A DNA stretch of 64,000 nt from Limosilactobacillus caecicola (GTDB taxonomy: Bacteria > Bacillota > Bacilli > Lactobacillales > Lactobacillaceae), in the NCBI RefSeq assembly GCF_943192935.1, contig NZ_CALPCI010000001.1:487394-551393 (forward strand). The letters run 5' to 3'. The notes under the pieces are model-generated. The model worked only from the letters and a program-made list of their open reading frames with translations, was not told the DNA's origin and made no database searches. Below, piece after piece: positions 16,661 through 26,428 of the stretch (the stretch's first letter is position 1; the number at the start of each line of letters is the position of its first letter). The position numbers and the translations under genes were made by a program.

Positions 16661-17758
16661 ATGTCATTAACTGCAGGAATTGTTGGTTTACCAAACGTTG
16701 GGAAGTCAACACTATTTAACGCGATTACGAAGGCGGGCGCCGAAATGGCTAACTACCCATTTGCGACGATTGATCCTAACGTTGGAATGGTGGAAGTGCC
16801 TGACTCACGGTTGGACCGGATTGATGAATTGATTCCGGCAAAAAAGATCGTGCCGACGACCTTTGAATTTACTGATATTGCCGGCATTGTTAAAGGAGCC
16901 TCGAAGGGTGAAGGACTTGGTAACAAGTTCCTGGAAAATATTCGGCAAACAGACGCCATCGTCCATGTTGTCCGGGCCTTTGATGATGATGACATCACCA
17001 GTGTGACCGGGAAAGTGGACCCAATCGAAGATATCGATACGATTAATCTAGAATTGATTATGGCAGACTTAGAATCCGTTAATAACCGTTTGAGCAAGGT
17101 TCAACGGGCGGCGAAGGGTCGCGATAAGGACGCTCTGGCTGAATTAGCGGTCTTGAACAAGATCAAGCCAGTTTTGGAAGATGGCAAGAGCGCTCGGACA
17201 ATTGACTTCTCAGAGGATGAACAAAAGATCGTGAAGGGCTTATTCCTCCTAACAACTAAGCCGGTCCTCTACGTTGCTAACATTGCGGAAGAAGACATGG
17301 CTGACCCTGATGGCAATAAGTACATGGATGCTATTAAGGAACACGTGGCCGGTGAAGGTGAAGTCATCGGCGTGGCAGCGGCTGCAGAAGAATCCATTGC
17401 TGAAATGGATGATGATGAAAAAGCTGACTTCTTGGAGATGGAAGGAGTGAAGGAACCAGGTTTGAATCGGTTGATTCGGGCTGCTTACAAGCTCTTAGGC
17501 CTGGAAACCTTCTTTACTGCAGGTGGTCCTGAAACGCGGGCTTGGACCTTCCGTAAGGGTACCAAGGCTCCCCAAGCTGCCGGAATTATCCACTCTGACT
17601 TTGAACGCGGTTTTATCCGTGCTGAAGTGATGAGTTTTGAAGATTTAGATCAACTTGGTTCAGCGGCCAAAGTTAAGGAAGCTGGGAAACTCCGGCTGGA
17701 AGGTAAGGATTACGTCATGCAAGACGGTGACATCGTTGAATTCCGGTTCAACGTTTAA
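16661..17758 (+). CDS. ychF: ribosome-binding ATPase YchF
   Basis: An Obg-related P-loop protein that hydrolyses ATP rather than GTP and binds ribosomes; implicated in stress adaptation. The P-loop GLPNVGKST lies at residues 8-16, the DIAG switch motif near residues 69-72, and a C-terminal TGS-like domain covers roughly the last 85 residues (FFTAGGPETRAW onward). Length 365 aa is standard. The start is ATG 16661 behind AAAAGGA. It probably shares a transcript with the DUF951 gene and the following DUF1129 gene. Confidence 0.95.
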   Translation: MSLTAGIVGLPNVGKSTLFNAITKAGAEMANYPFATIDPNVGMVEVPDSRLDRIDELIPAKKIVPTTFEFTDIAGIVKGASKGEGLGNKFLENIRQTDAIVHVVRAFDDDDITSVTGKVDPIEDIDTINLELIMADLESVNNRLSKVQRAAKGRDKDALAELAVLNKIKPVLEDGKSARTIDFSEDEQKIVKGLFLLTTKPVLYVANIAEEDMADPDGNKYMDAIKEHVAGEGEVIGVAAAAEESIAEMDDDEKADFLEMEGVKEPGLNRLIRAAYKLLGLETFFTAGGPETRAWTFRKGTKAPQAAGIIHSDFERGFIRAEVMSFEDLDQLGSAAKVKEAGKLRLEGKDYVMQDGDIVEFRFNV

Positions 17759-17787
17759 TTTGGCTAAATGAAGAGAGGAGTTACATC

Positions 17788-18564
17788 TTGAGCGAACAAC
17801 CACGGAACGCGGCTGCTGGACAACGGCAGAAGCAATACATCAAAGAAACGAATAAGGAAGCAGGTAAGGCCTTTAGTGAGTACGGTTTGACCCGCAAAAA
17901 CGAAGAGTTTGTTTATCAATTAAATAAGCAGCTCGAAGCAAAGGGTGTCACGGCTGATAAGAAGGCCACATTCATTGACCAGACAATCAATGACCTGTTA
18001 GCGGGACAAAAGAAGGGACAAACCGCTAAGGCTCAGTTTGGGACCCCAACGGCGTACGCAGATGAACTCATCAACCCGAAAAAGAAGACGAGCGAAGTAC
18101 CAGAAAACAGCAATTTCTGGCTCCTCGCCTTAGACAACGGGATGATGTTCTTTGCCATCTTTGCCTTCATGTTTGGTTTGATTGCCTTTATGAATCCCAA
18201 CTCATTAAGCCCGAATGGTCATTATGGTAGTTCTGGTTTGACGGCCATCCTGATCATTGCCATCGCTGGGGGGCTGCTGTTTGGCTACGTTGCCAAGATC
18301 ATGGCGCCTTACAAGGATAAAAAGACCGGCAAAGTTGTTCAACGTAACTTGTGGTTACGGATTGGTTTGATTGTTTTGGCCTTCTTGATCTGGATCGGGA
18401 TTTACACCCTCACCGCGTTGTTACCAAATGCAGTCAATCCACAAACGAACAAGTGGGTCTACATCATTCTGGGGATCGTGGTCTTTGGTGCCGATCTCTT
18501 CTTGCGGACCCGGTTCAACATTACTAACAACGTCTTTGGTGGTGCACCACGGAACCGCAAATAA
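17788..18564 (+). CDS. DUF1129 membrane protein
   Basis: 258 residues: a charged N-terminal cytoplasmic part of about 100 residues, then four hydrophobic segments (about 113-135, 147-170, 190-212 and 220-238). The wording matches the DUF1129 family found next to ychF and guaB in lactobacilli. The start is TTG 17788, seven bases behind AGAGGAG. No function is established. Confidence 0.8.
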   Translation: MSEQPRNAAAGQRQKQYIKETNKEAGKAFSEYGLTRKNEEFVYQLNKQLEAKGVTADKKATFIDQTINDLLAGQKKGQTAKAQFGTPTAYADELINPKKKTSEVPENSNFWLLALDNGMMFFAIFAFMFGLIAFMNPNSLSPNGHYGSSGLTAILIIAIAGGLLFGYVAKIMAPYKDKKTGKVVQRNLWLRIGLIVLAFLIWIGIYTLTALLPNAVNPQTNKWVYIILGIVVFGADLFLRTRFNITNNVFGGAPRNRK

Positions 18565-18638
18565 ATTCAAATTTCTTGCCAATTACTCTTGACCTGGCCT
18601 GGATTTCCTAGTAGGTTAAATACTAACAAAATTCATAA

Positions 18639-19796
<1,158 letters not shown>

Positions 19797-19802
19797 CTAA
19801 GA

Positions 19803-19838
19803 AACGCGGTGACCTCAATGGTCGTCGCGTTGTTGTTT
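19803..19838 (+). terminator. terminator after guaB
   Basis: AACGCGGTGACC (19803-19814) faces GGTCGTCGCGTT (19820-19831) with a two-base central mismatch; a broken T-run follows. Confidence 0.6.
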
Positions 19839-19880
19839 GAAAGTAAATAATTATTTAAGGCCCTTTGCCAATCAAGAATT

Positions 19881-19894
19881 ATTTCCCGGGAAAG
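19881..19894. promoter_or_regulatory. Noc-binding site
   Basis: ATTTCCCGGGAAAG matches the Bacillus Noc site ATTTCCCGGGAAAT at 13 of 14 bases, and its central 12 bases are a perfect palindrome. It lies just upstream of TATAAT (19897-19902), in the spacer and -35 region of the response regulator promoter. Confidence 0.7.
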
Positions 19895-19938
19895 TGTATA
19901 ATTAGCTTAGTTATATGCTCGTAAAAGGGGGAAACACG

Positions 19939-20628
19939 ATGAAAATTCTTGTTGTTGATGATGATAAAGAAATTGTCCAACTATTGGAAATCTATGTTCG
20001 CAACGAGGGCTATGAACCAGTAGCTGCCTACAATGGTAAAGAAGCGTTAACCAAGTTGAACACGACTCCCGACATTGGCTTGGTCATCCTGGACCTCATG
20101 ATGCCGGAAATGGACGGCATGGAAGTCATTAAGCGAATTCGGAAGGATTCTTCGATTCCGATCTTGGTTCTTTCGGCCAAGACAGCGGATATGGATAAGA
20201 TTCAGGGGTTAATTACCGGGGCTGACGATTATGTGACCAAACCATTTAATCCACTGGAAGTGATGGCTCGGGTTCGTTCACTTCTCCGGAGGAGTGAAGG
20301 CCAAATGACCAATGATCAACCAGATATTTTGAACGTTGGTCCACTCCAGATTAATAAGGATTCCCATGAAGTTAAGACCATTAATGGAGACTTGATCCAG
20401 TTAACGGCCCTCGAATTTGGCATTCTCTATCTCTTGGCCTCACACCCGAACCGGGTCTTCTCGGCGGATGATATTTTTGAACGGGTTTGGCAACAAGAAT
20501 CCGTAGTTTCTGCCAAAACGGTGATGGTCCACGTGAGCCACCTGCGCGATAAAATTGAAGCAGCGACCGGTGGTGAAAAGGTCATCGAAACCGTGTGGGG
20601 TGTCGGCTACAAAGTTGAAACACATTAA
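19939..20628 (+). CDS. OmpR-family response regulator
   Basis: A 229-residue regulator with an N-terminal receiver (acidic DDD at 7-9, phosphoacceptor Asp52 in LDLMMPEMDG, Lys near 102) and a C-terminal winged-helix DNA-binding domain ending VWGVGYKVE. The start is ATG 19939 behind AAAAGGGGGA. It pairs with the sensor kinase about 100 bases downstream and with a D,D-carboxypeptidase, which suggests a cell-wall stimulus as in VanRS-type systems; the target genes are not known. Its promoter carries a Noc-binding site. Confidence 0.92.
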   Translation: MKILVVDDDKEIVQLLEIYVRNEGYEPVAAYNGKEALTKLNTTPDIGLVILDLMMPEMDGMEVIKRIRKDSSIPILVLSAKTADMDKIQGLITGADDYVTKPFNPLEVMARVRSLLRRSEGQMTNDQPDILNVGPLQINKDSHEVKTINGDLIQLTALEFGILYLLASHPNRVFSADDIFERVWQQESVVSAKTVMVHVSHLRDKIEAATGGEKVIETVWGVGYKVETH

Positions 20629-20637
20629 TGATAATTG

Positions 20638-20674
20638 AAGGGACGGTGGGTAAGACCATTGTCCCTTTTCTCTA
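20638..20674 (+). terminator. terminator/attenuator between regulator and kinase
   Basis: AGGGAC and GTCCCT close a stem with an inner GGTGG/CCATT pairing, followed by TTTTCT. TATAAT near 20689 offers a possible separate promoter for the kinase gene. Confidence 0.55.
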
Positions 20675-20725
20675 GGGTGGAGAATGGTATAATGAGCGTG
20701 AATTACTAAAAGTGGGGAAAGTATT

Positions 20726-21886
20726 GTGAAATTAACGGCACGTGAAAAAGGTTCGCTCATTTTTGAGGGAATCATTACGGTTATCTTATTAATCCTGATC
20801 AACTTAGCCCTGATTGTGATTTTACAGGGCGTTGTCCAGGGAAATCCGGGAGTGGCCAACGGAATTTTTATTATTAAAAAGTCTTTGAAAATTGGGCCAC
20901 TTCAAGCGCAGATTTGGTCATACCAGCGGTTAGTGATTGGGATCTTTATCGTGATCGATATTTTTGTGGTGTGGTGGCGATTATTGCGTCGGTACCACCA
21001 GTACCAAATTAATCACATTATTCGGGAGCTTCACTACATCGCGCAGGGTCACTTAGATCACCGGATCCCTTTCCGGTTGAAGGGGCGGACTCAGCACGTT
21101 GTAACGAGTGTCAACGCATTGGTGGACAGCGCCGTGCAATCAATGAACGATGAACGACAAATTGAAAAATCGAAAGACGAGTTAATTACCAACGTTAGCC
21201 ATGACTTACGAACCCCGCTGACGAGTATTATTGGCTACTTACGATTGATTGAAGATAAACAGTATCATTCTGAAGAGGATATCCTCAAGTATTCTCATAT
21301 TGCTTACGAAAAAGCTAAGCAAATGAAAAACATGGTGGAAGACCTGTTTGAATACACCAAGGTGCAACAGCATGGTGCCCCCATCAATTTTATGACGGTT
21401 GACCTCGGCCAATTGCTGGAGCAAGTCTGTGCTAGCTTTGAGCTTGAAGGTGAAAATAAGGGAATTGAAGTCACTTCACAGACTACCCCGACACCGCTGA
21501 TGATTGAAGCGGATCCTGAAAAGTTGGGACGGGTCTTTAGTAACCTGGTAGCGAACGGGATCAAATATGGTCATGGTGCTAGTTACATCCGGTTAAATGC
21601 TGCTCAACATGGTGATCAAGTTCGGGTGACAGTCGCCAATGATGGTGAACCGATTCCCGCTGAATCCATTAGCCACCTCTTTGAACGTTTTTACCGGGTT
21701 GAAGCTTCACGTTCGAAGGCGACTGGCGGGACCGGGCTGGGCCTTGCCATCGTTAAAAGCGTTGTCGACCTTCATCATGGGACAGTAACTGCCCAGTCGG
21801 ATGATGATGAAACGGCGTTTATTGTAACTTTACCAACCAAACAGGAACAAGAAAAAACGGGTCAGAAGAATGATGAAGAAAGTTAA
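20726..21886 (+). CDS. sensor histidine kinase
   Basis: A 386-residue membrane kinase. Two hydrophobic segments (about residues 13-35 and 68-84) enclose a short external loop of about 30 residues. A HAMP-like linker follows, then the dimerisation domain with phosphoacceptor His159 in VSHDLRTPLTS. The ATPase domain has NLVANGIKYG and the GTGLGLAIV glycine box near the C-terminus. The start is GTG 20726 behind GGGGAAAG. It overlaps dacA by 17 bases, so kinase and carboxypeptidase are translated from one transcript. Confidence 0.92.
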   Translation: MKLTAREKGSLIFEGIITVILLILINLALIVILQGVVQGNPGVANGIFIIKKSLKIGPLQAQIWSYQRLVIGIFIVIDIFVVWWRLLRRYHQYQINHIIRELHYIAQGHLDHRIPFRLKGRTQHVVTSVNALVDSAVQSMNDERQIEKSKDELITNVSHDLRTPLTSIIGYLRLIEDKQYHSEEDILKYSHIAYEKAKQMKNMVEDLFEYTKVQQHGAPINFMTVDLGQLLEQVCASFELEGENKGIEVTSQTTPTPLMIEADPEKLGRVFSNLVANGIKYGHGASYIRLNAAQHGDQVRVTVANDGEPIPAESISHLFERFYRVEASRSKATGGTGLGLAIVKSVVDLHHGTVTAQSDDDETAFIVTLPTKQEQEKTGQKNDEES

Positions 21887-23078
21887 CAAGTTTGTCCTTT
21901 ACCTGGGACTGATAATTTTGATGATCGGCAGTGTCCTCACGAGTCGACCGTTAGTGAGCCATGCTGCAACTACGGTGAATGCGAACGCCGCCTTTGCGAT
22001 TGATGCCCAGACTGGCCAGGTTCTTTATAACAAAAATGGGGATCAACGATTGGCCGTGGCATCAATGAGTAAGCTGCTTACGGTTGCCGTAATCGAACAC
22101 GAAATTGATCGGGGAAACCTAAAGTGGTCGACCAAGGTGAAAATTACGGCTGCCGAAGCCAAACTATCAACGGCGAGTGGGTATTCAAACGTGCCACTCA
22201 AAGCCGGCCACAGTTACACTGTTAAGCAGCTCACCGAGGCAGCATTGATTAAATCCGGTGATGCGGCCACAATTGCGTTAACCCGGGCTGAAGGAAAAAG
22301 CACTAAACAATTCGTGTCACAAATGAACGCCATGGCGAAACGCATTGGCTTGACCAATTATCGTTTCTATAACGGAATTGGCTTGGAAAATAAAGATATG
22401 GCCAGTTTTAAACTTGCTAATACTGCCGGGAGTGCGGAAAATCAGATGACGGCTCGCGACGTTGCCAAGCTAGCCCAATACCTGATCAAAAATTATCCGG
22501 ACCTCCTGAACATTACGAAACAAAAAACGTTGAAGTGGTCAGGTCAAACCTACCAAAACCTCAACGAACTTTTACCCGGCAACGCCAACGCAACCAAGAA
22601 GATCACGGTTGATGGCTTGAAAACTGGAACATCCGATAAAGCCGGTCAATGTTTGGTTTCTACTGGGACTTATCATGGTCACCGGTTGATTGTGGTTGTC
22701 ATGCACGCAGATAACCGTTTTACACAGTCGAAGGTAATTTATTCAGCAGTCTTTAGTCAGTGGCAACCAACCAGTGCTAAGCTGAGTAAGACGGTCAAGG
22801 TGAGCCGGGGGCGTGTGAAGACGGTTCGGGTGCAAACTAAGCAAAAGGTTACAGTTTGGCAACCGCGTTCAAAGAAGGCGAGTGCTCAATGGATTGCCAA
22901 TCGAAAGTATCGTGATGGTACTCAACTGAAGGCCCCATTTAAGGCCAACACGCAAGTTGGTAAGTTACGCTTTAACCAATTAAAAAAGGTTAACGGTCAT
23001 GTACTAGAATTTGGTGTTTATTCGACTCGGGATGTACACCGGCGGGGCCTCTTTGGCTGGTTAGCTTCACTGTTCTAA
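21870..23078 (+). CDS. dacA: D-alanyl-D-alanine carboxypeptidase (PBP5 type)
   Basis: Trims the terminal D-Ala from peptidoglycan stem peptides on the outer face of the membrane. A signal peptide covers about residues 1-32 (cleavage near SHA-AT). The catalytic tetrad SMSK is at 65-68 and KTG at 251-253. The second motif reads SGD (129-131) where many PBP5 proteins have SGN. A C-terminal beta domain and a basic tail (VHRRGLFGWLASLF) that can anchor amphipathically complete 402 aa. It is coupled to the sensor kinase gene by overlap, hinting that the two-component system monitors or tunes wall maturation. Confidence 0.92.
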   Translation: MMKKVNKFVLYLGLIILMIGSVLTSRPLVSHAATTVNANAAFAIDAQTGQVLYNKNGDQRLAVASMSKLLTVAVIEHEIDRGNLKWSTKVKITAAEAKLSTASGYSNVPLKAGHSYTVKQLTEAALIKSGDAATIALTRAEGKSTKQFVSQMNAMAKRIGLTNYRFYNGIGLENKDMASFKLANTAGSAENQMTARDVAKLAQYLIKNYPDLLNITKQKTLKWSGQTYQNLNELLPGNANATKKITVDGLKTGTSDKAGQCLVSTGTYHGHRLIVVVMHADNRFTQSKVIYSAVFSQWQPTSAKLSKTVKVSRGRVKTVRVQTKQKVTVWQPRSKKASAQWIANRKYRDGTQLKAPFKANTQVGKLRFNQLKKVNGHVLEFGVYSTRDVHRRGLFGWLASLF

Positions 23079-23236
23079 GCGAAAATTTCGTGATTTCGTC
23101 GAATGTAAGTGGTTGCATAGATATTAAGTTAAATTTAAATATGATAAACTAGTTAGGAAGGTCAAATTCACCACTAGTGATGTGACCGTTATTGCCAAGT
23201 AGCTAATTAACTTCTTTTGTTGTGGAGGAAGGTTTA

Positions 23237-24091
23237 TTGCAACACAAAGCCCATCAAATCGATCCAGAAAAACAACCCTGGCTTGAAAACCTTGGCATTG
23301 CCATGCCCCTGTGTCTCAGTTATTTACCAATTGGGATTGCTTGTGGGATTTTACTGCATGCTGCCGGGATGAATTTTCTGTTAACGTTGCTGGTATCCAT
23401 CGTAGTCTTTTCCGGTGGAGCCCAGTTTATTTTGGCGTCGCTACTAGTTTTAGATGCCCCGGTGTCGAGTATTTTTATGACACTGTTCTTCTTGGAATTG
23501 CGGTATGCACTTTTAGGATCGAGTTTATCAAAATACTTTAAGCATTCATCACAACGGTTTGTGTTACTGTTTTCGGCATCAATGAATGATGAAAACTATG
23601 CCATTAATTATTTGAAATTTGCCACGGATAAAAATTGGACGACCCGTGATGCATTGATGATTGAACACTATTCCTTAATTTCTTGGGCCAGTGGGAATTT
23701 AATCGGGAGTTTGATTGGGAGTGCCGTTTCAATTGACTTAACGATCGTGGATTTTGCTTTGACGGCCCTGTTTATTTACATGATCGTCATGCAAATTCAA
23801 AACAACATCACCTTCATTATCTGTTTGTTATCAATTATTTCTTCATTTTTCTTCCTGCTACTGACGAAAAACACGATTGGGATTATTTTGTCGACCCTGC
23901 TAACGTCATTGATCGGCTTTGCCATTGAAAACCGGGTGCGGAAATACTCCAAGTCGCCTAATAAGACATGGATTCTTGGTAAGATTCACCGTCCGCGGAT
24001 GACGAAGACGACCGTTGAGGAAATGGAAGGCGAGAATGCCCCAGAAGAAGAGCAGCAATTAAATTCTGAAATACATGATGGAGACAAATAA
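23237..24091 (+). CDS. azlC: branched-chain amino acid exporter large subunit AzlC
   Basis: AzlC-family membrane protein that with AzlD exports branched-chain amino acids and analogues. Five to seven hydrophobic segments follow the family start PLCLSYLPIGIACGILLHAAG (about residues 22-42), with FSGGAQFILASLL near 59-71. I start at TTG 23237 behind GGAGGAAGG; a GTG at 23222 lies inside that ribosome site. It has a charged cytoplasmic C-terminal tail. It overlaps azlD by one base, so the two form a coupled pair. Confidence 0.88.
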   Translation: MQHKAHQIDPEKQPWLENLGIAMPLCLSYLPIGIACGILLHAAGMNFLLTLLVSIVVFSGGAQFILASLLVLDAPVSSIFMTLFFLELRYALLGSSLSKYFKHSSQRFVLLFSASMNDENYAINYLKFATDKNWTTRDALMIEHYSLISWASGNLIGSLIGSAVSIDLTIVDFALTALFIYMIVMQIQNNITFIICLLSIISSFFFLLLTKNTIGIILSTLLTSLIGFAIENRVRKYSKSPNKTWILGKIHRPRMTKTTVEEMEGENAPEEEQQLNSEIHDGDK

Positions 24092-24510
24092 TGGTTAATT
24101 TGAGTAATAATTTGGTATTGGCATCGATGGTACCAAGTCACCACAATTTAACGTATCACCTCATCGTGATTTTACTATCGGCGTTAGCGGCATTTATCCC
24201 GCGGTATTTCCCCATGCGCTTTTTTACCAACCGGCCAATTCCGGAGTGGTTTAATGAATGGATGAAGTACGTTCCGGTCAGCCTCTTTACTGCCCTAGTG
24301 GTCAAAGGGATTTTTGTGGATGGCAAGTATCATTTGGTAATTGATCATATCCACTTGTTTGGTAATAACCTGACGGTGTATGGGCTGGCCAGTTATCTGA
24401 TTGCGGCGGTGTGTGTCGCTTTGGTGGCTTACTTTACCCGGTCAATGCTCTCCTCCGTGATTGTTGGGCTCGGCGTCGTCTGGTTATTATCGGTGACAAT
24501 TGGTGTGTAA
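24091..24510 (+). CDS. azlD: branched-chain amino acid exporter small subunit AzlD
   Basis: A 139-residue partner of AzlC with four hydrophobic segments; the AALAAFIPRYFPMRFF-type motif (here ALAAFIPRYFPMRFF, about residues 31-45) is typical. Its ATG shares a base with the azlC stop. A strong terminator follows immediately. Confidence 0.88.
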   Translation: MVNLSNNLVLASMVPSHHNLTYHLIVILLSALAAFIPRYFPMRFFTNRPIPEWFNEWMKYVPVSLFTALVVKGIFVDGKYHLVIDHIHLFGNNLTVYGLASYLIAAVCVALVAYFTRSMLSSVIVGLGVVWLLSVTIGV

Positions 24511-24537
24511 GAGGCTGAGGTGCTCAGCCTCTTTTTT
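24510..24537 (+). terminator. azlCD terminator
   Basis: AGAGGCTGAG and CTCAGCCTCT form a 10-bp stem with a three-base loop and a run of Ts. Confidence 0.95.
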
Positions 24538-24569
24538 GGTACAATGGGCATTGAGAAAGGATGACCAAA

Positions 24570-25118
24570 ATGAAAAAAGCTTACCTAATTCATGGTACCT
24601 CGACCCGGGACGATGACTGGTTCCCATGGTTGGAAAAAGAAGTGGCACCGGCAATTCAACTGGACAGAATTTGGTTACCGGATCCCTTTAATCCGAACCA
24701 ACGGGACTGGAGTAACGCGATTGATGACCAAATTCCCCATACGGATGGGCAGGAAGTCACCATCGTTGCCCATAGTTTGGGCTGCATTGCGGCACTACGG
24801 TTTGTGGAGCGCAATGACGTTGCTAATGTTAATCTATTGTTGGTCGGGGCTTTTGCCAAGCCCCTTCCTAACTACCCGCAATTAGACGGTTTTATGATTC
24901 CACCGGTAGATTTCCACAACGTACAAGGAAAACTACAGCACGCGACGGTGATTACGGCCCAGGATGATCCGATTGCACCATATCAATATAGTGTGGCAGT
25001 TGCCAACCATCTGGGAGCAAAACTAGTTGTTCGACCGACCGGAGGACACTTCTTGAGTGACGATGGCTATACTGAATTTCCGTTGGTAGCACAGGAATTG
25101 AAAACGATGATGAAATAA
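24570..25118 (+). CDS. RBBP9/YdeN-type alpha/beta serine hydrolase
   Basis: A small 182-residue alpha/beta hydrolase. YLIHG at residues 4-8 begins the fold; the nucleophile elbow VAHSLGC lies near residues 68-74, with an acid at ITAQDDP (about 134-140) and a histidine at PTGGHFLSDDG (about 156-166). The substrate is unknown. The start is ATG 24570 behind GAAAGGA; an ATG three codons earlier overlaps the ribosome site. It stands alone between two terminators. Confidence 0.85.
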   Translation: MKKAYLIHGTSTRDDDWFPWLEKEVAPAIQLDRIWLPDPFNPNQRDWSNAIDDQIPHTDGQEVTIVAHSLGCIAALRFVERNDVANVNLLLVGAFAKPLPNYPQLDGFMIPPVDFHNVQGKLQHATVITAQDDPIAPYQYSVAVANHLGAKLVVRPTGGHFLSDDGYTEFPLVAQELKTMMK

Positions 25119-25121
25119 TAT

Positions 25122-25161
25122 AAGCGGCGGTTGATTTCAAACGAGAAATCAACCGCCGCTT
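25122..25161. terminator. bidirectional terminator, 17-bp perfect stem
   Basis: AAGCGGCGGTTGATTTC (25122-25138) is mirrored exactly at 25145-25161 around a six-base loop. It separates the convergent hydrolase and cfa genes. T-runs are short on both sides. Confidence 0.85.
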
Positions 25162-25166
25162 TCCAA

Positions 25167-26348
25167 CTATTTATTATTTAACATGTAATCACGGGTCATT
25201 GGCAAGTTCTTACCAGAAGCACCCTTAGTGATGAGGTATTGAATGACGTCGATGTTACCAGATTCAAATGATGCAGCACATGCTTGTAAGTACAGGTCCC
25301 ACATCCGGGTGAACCGGTCGCCCATCATTTGGGTAATTTCATCGCGGTGGGCGTTGAAGTTTTGGTCCCAAATTTCCAGGGTCCGTTGGTAATGCCGGCG
25401 GAGCATTTCCATGTCGGCAATTTGTAACTTATTTTCTTCGATGTGGTCAACCATTTCTGCTAAACCAGGAATGTAACCACCAGGGAAGATGTATTTGTTA
25501 ATCCAACCATTGTAAGCACCGCCTTGTTGACGGGTGATCCCGTGGATCAATGCAACCCCATCGTTGGCGAGGTACTTAGCGACGTCCTTGAAGTAGATTC
25601 CTAGGTTTTCTTTACCAACATGTTCAAACATCCCGACAGAGGTGATGTAATCCCATTGGCGGTCACCAAGTTCACGGTAATCAACCAGTTTAACTTCAGC
25701 AACGTTGCTGAGGCCTTCTTCTTCGATCTTCTTTTGGACCAGTTGGTATTGTTCTTCACTCAGCGTGACCCCAGTAACCTTTAAACCATATTCCTTGGCA
25801 GCGGTGAGCATCAACGTTCCCCAACCACAACCAATGTCTAAGAGGGTCTTGCCAGGCTTTGGATCAAGCTTTTGCAAAATGTGGTGGACCTTGGCAATTT
25901 GGGCTGCTTTCAGGTCGTCATGATTGCCGTTCGTGAAGTAGGCACATGAGTAAGTCAGGGTATCATCCAACCACAGGCGGTAGAAGTCATTACCAACGTC
26001 ATAGTGGCTTTGGACATCGTCTTCACTCTGTTTTTCGGTGTGGCTTTGCTTTGGTAAGAACTTCCGGAATTTCGAACTCCGCATGAAACTGTCCGCACTT
26101 TCGTAGGCGGATTCGATCAGTTTTTGGATACTGCCATCAATTTCGATCTTGTGGTCCATGTAGGCTTCACCGAGGGCGATTGAGGCGTTCCGCGTGATGT
26201 CTTTAATTGGAATCTTTTCCTTGAAGGTGATTGTTACTTCAGGTTCACCATCGCCATAGGCGACACTCTTGCCATCCCAGAAGACGATTTTGACAGGAAT
26301 GGTGAAAGAGCGACTTAACAATTGCTTGTAGAACGTCTTTTCTAACAT
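25167..26348 (-). CDS. cfa: cyclopropane-fatty-acyl-phospholipid synthase
   Basis: SAM-dependent methyltransferase adding a methylene bridge to unsaturated acyl chains of membrane lipids, associated with acid and stress tolerance. An N-terminal lipid-binding part precedes the SAM site [19 protein letters not shown] (about residues 167-185). The catalytic-region phrase YSCAYF lies near 134-139 and a [10 protein letters not shown] loop near 287-296. Length 393 aa is usual. The ATG (complement 26346-26348) follows AGAAGGAAA. Confidence 0.95.
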   Translation of the reverse strand: MLEKTFYKQLLSRSFTIPVKIVFWDGKSVAYGDGEPEVTITFKEKIPIKDITRNASIALGEAYMDHKIEIDGSIQKLIESAYESADSFMRSSKFRKFLPKQSHTEKQSEDDVQSHYDVGNDFYRLWLDDTLTYSCAYFTNGNHDDLKAAQIAKVHHILQKLDPKPGKTLLDIGCGWGTLMLTAAKEYGLKVTGVTLSEEQYQLVQKKIEEEGLSNVAEVKLVDYRELGDRQWDYITSVGMFEHVGKENLGIYFKDVAKYLANDGVALIHGITRQQGGAYNGWINKYIFPGGYIPGLAEMVDHIEENKLQIADMEMLRRHYQRTLEIWDQNFNAHRDEITQMMGDRFTRMWDLYLQACAASFESGNIDVIQYLITKGASGKNLPMTRDYMLNNK

Positions 26349-26428
26349 CTGTGGGTTTCCTTCTTTCTTATATTACACAAGTAATCATTATACACCCTTC
26401 GCTTGAATTCGCGAATCAACAACGGACA

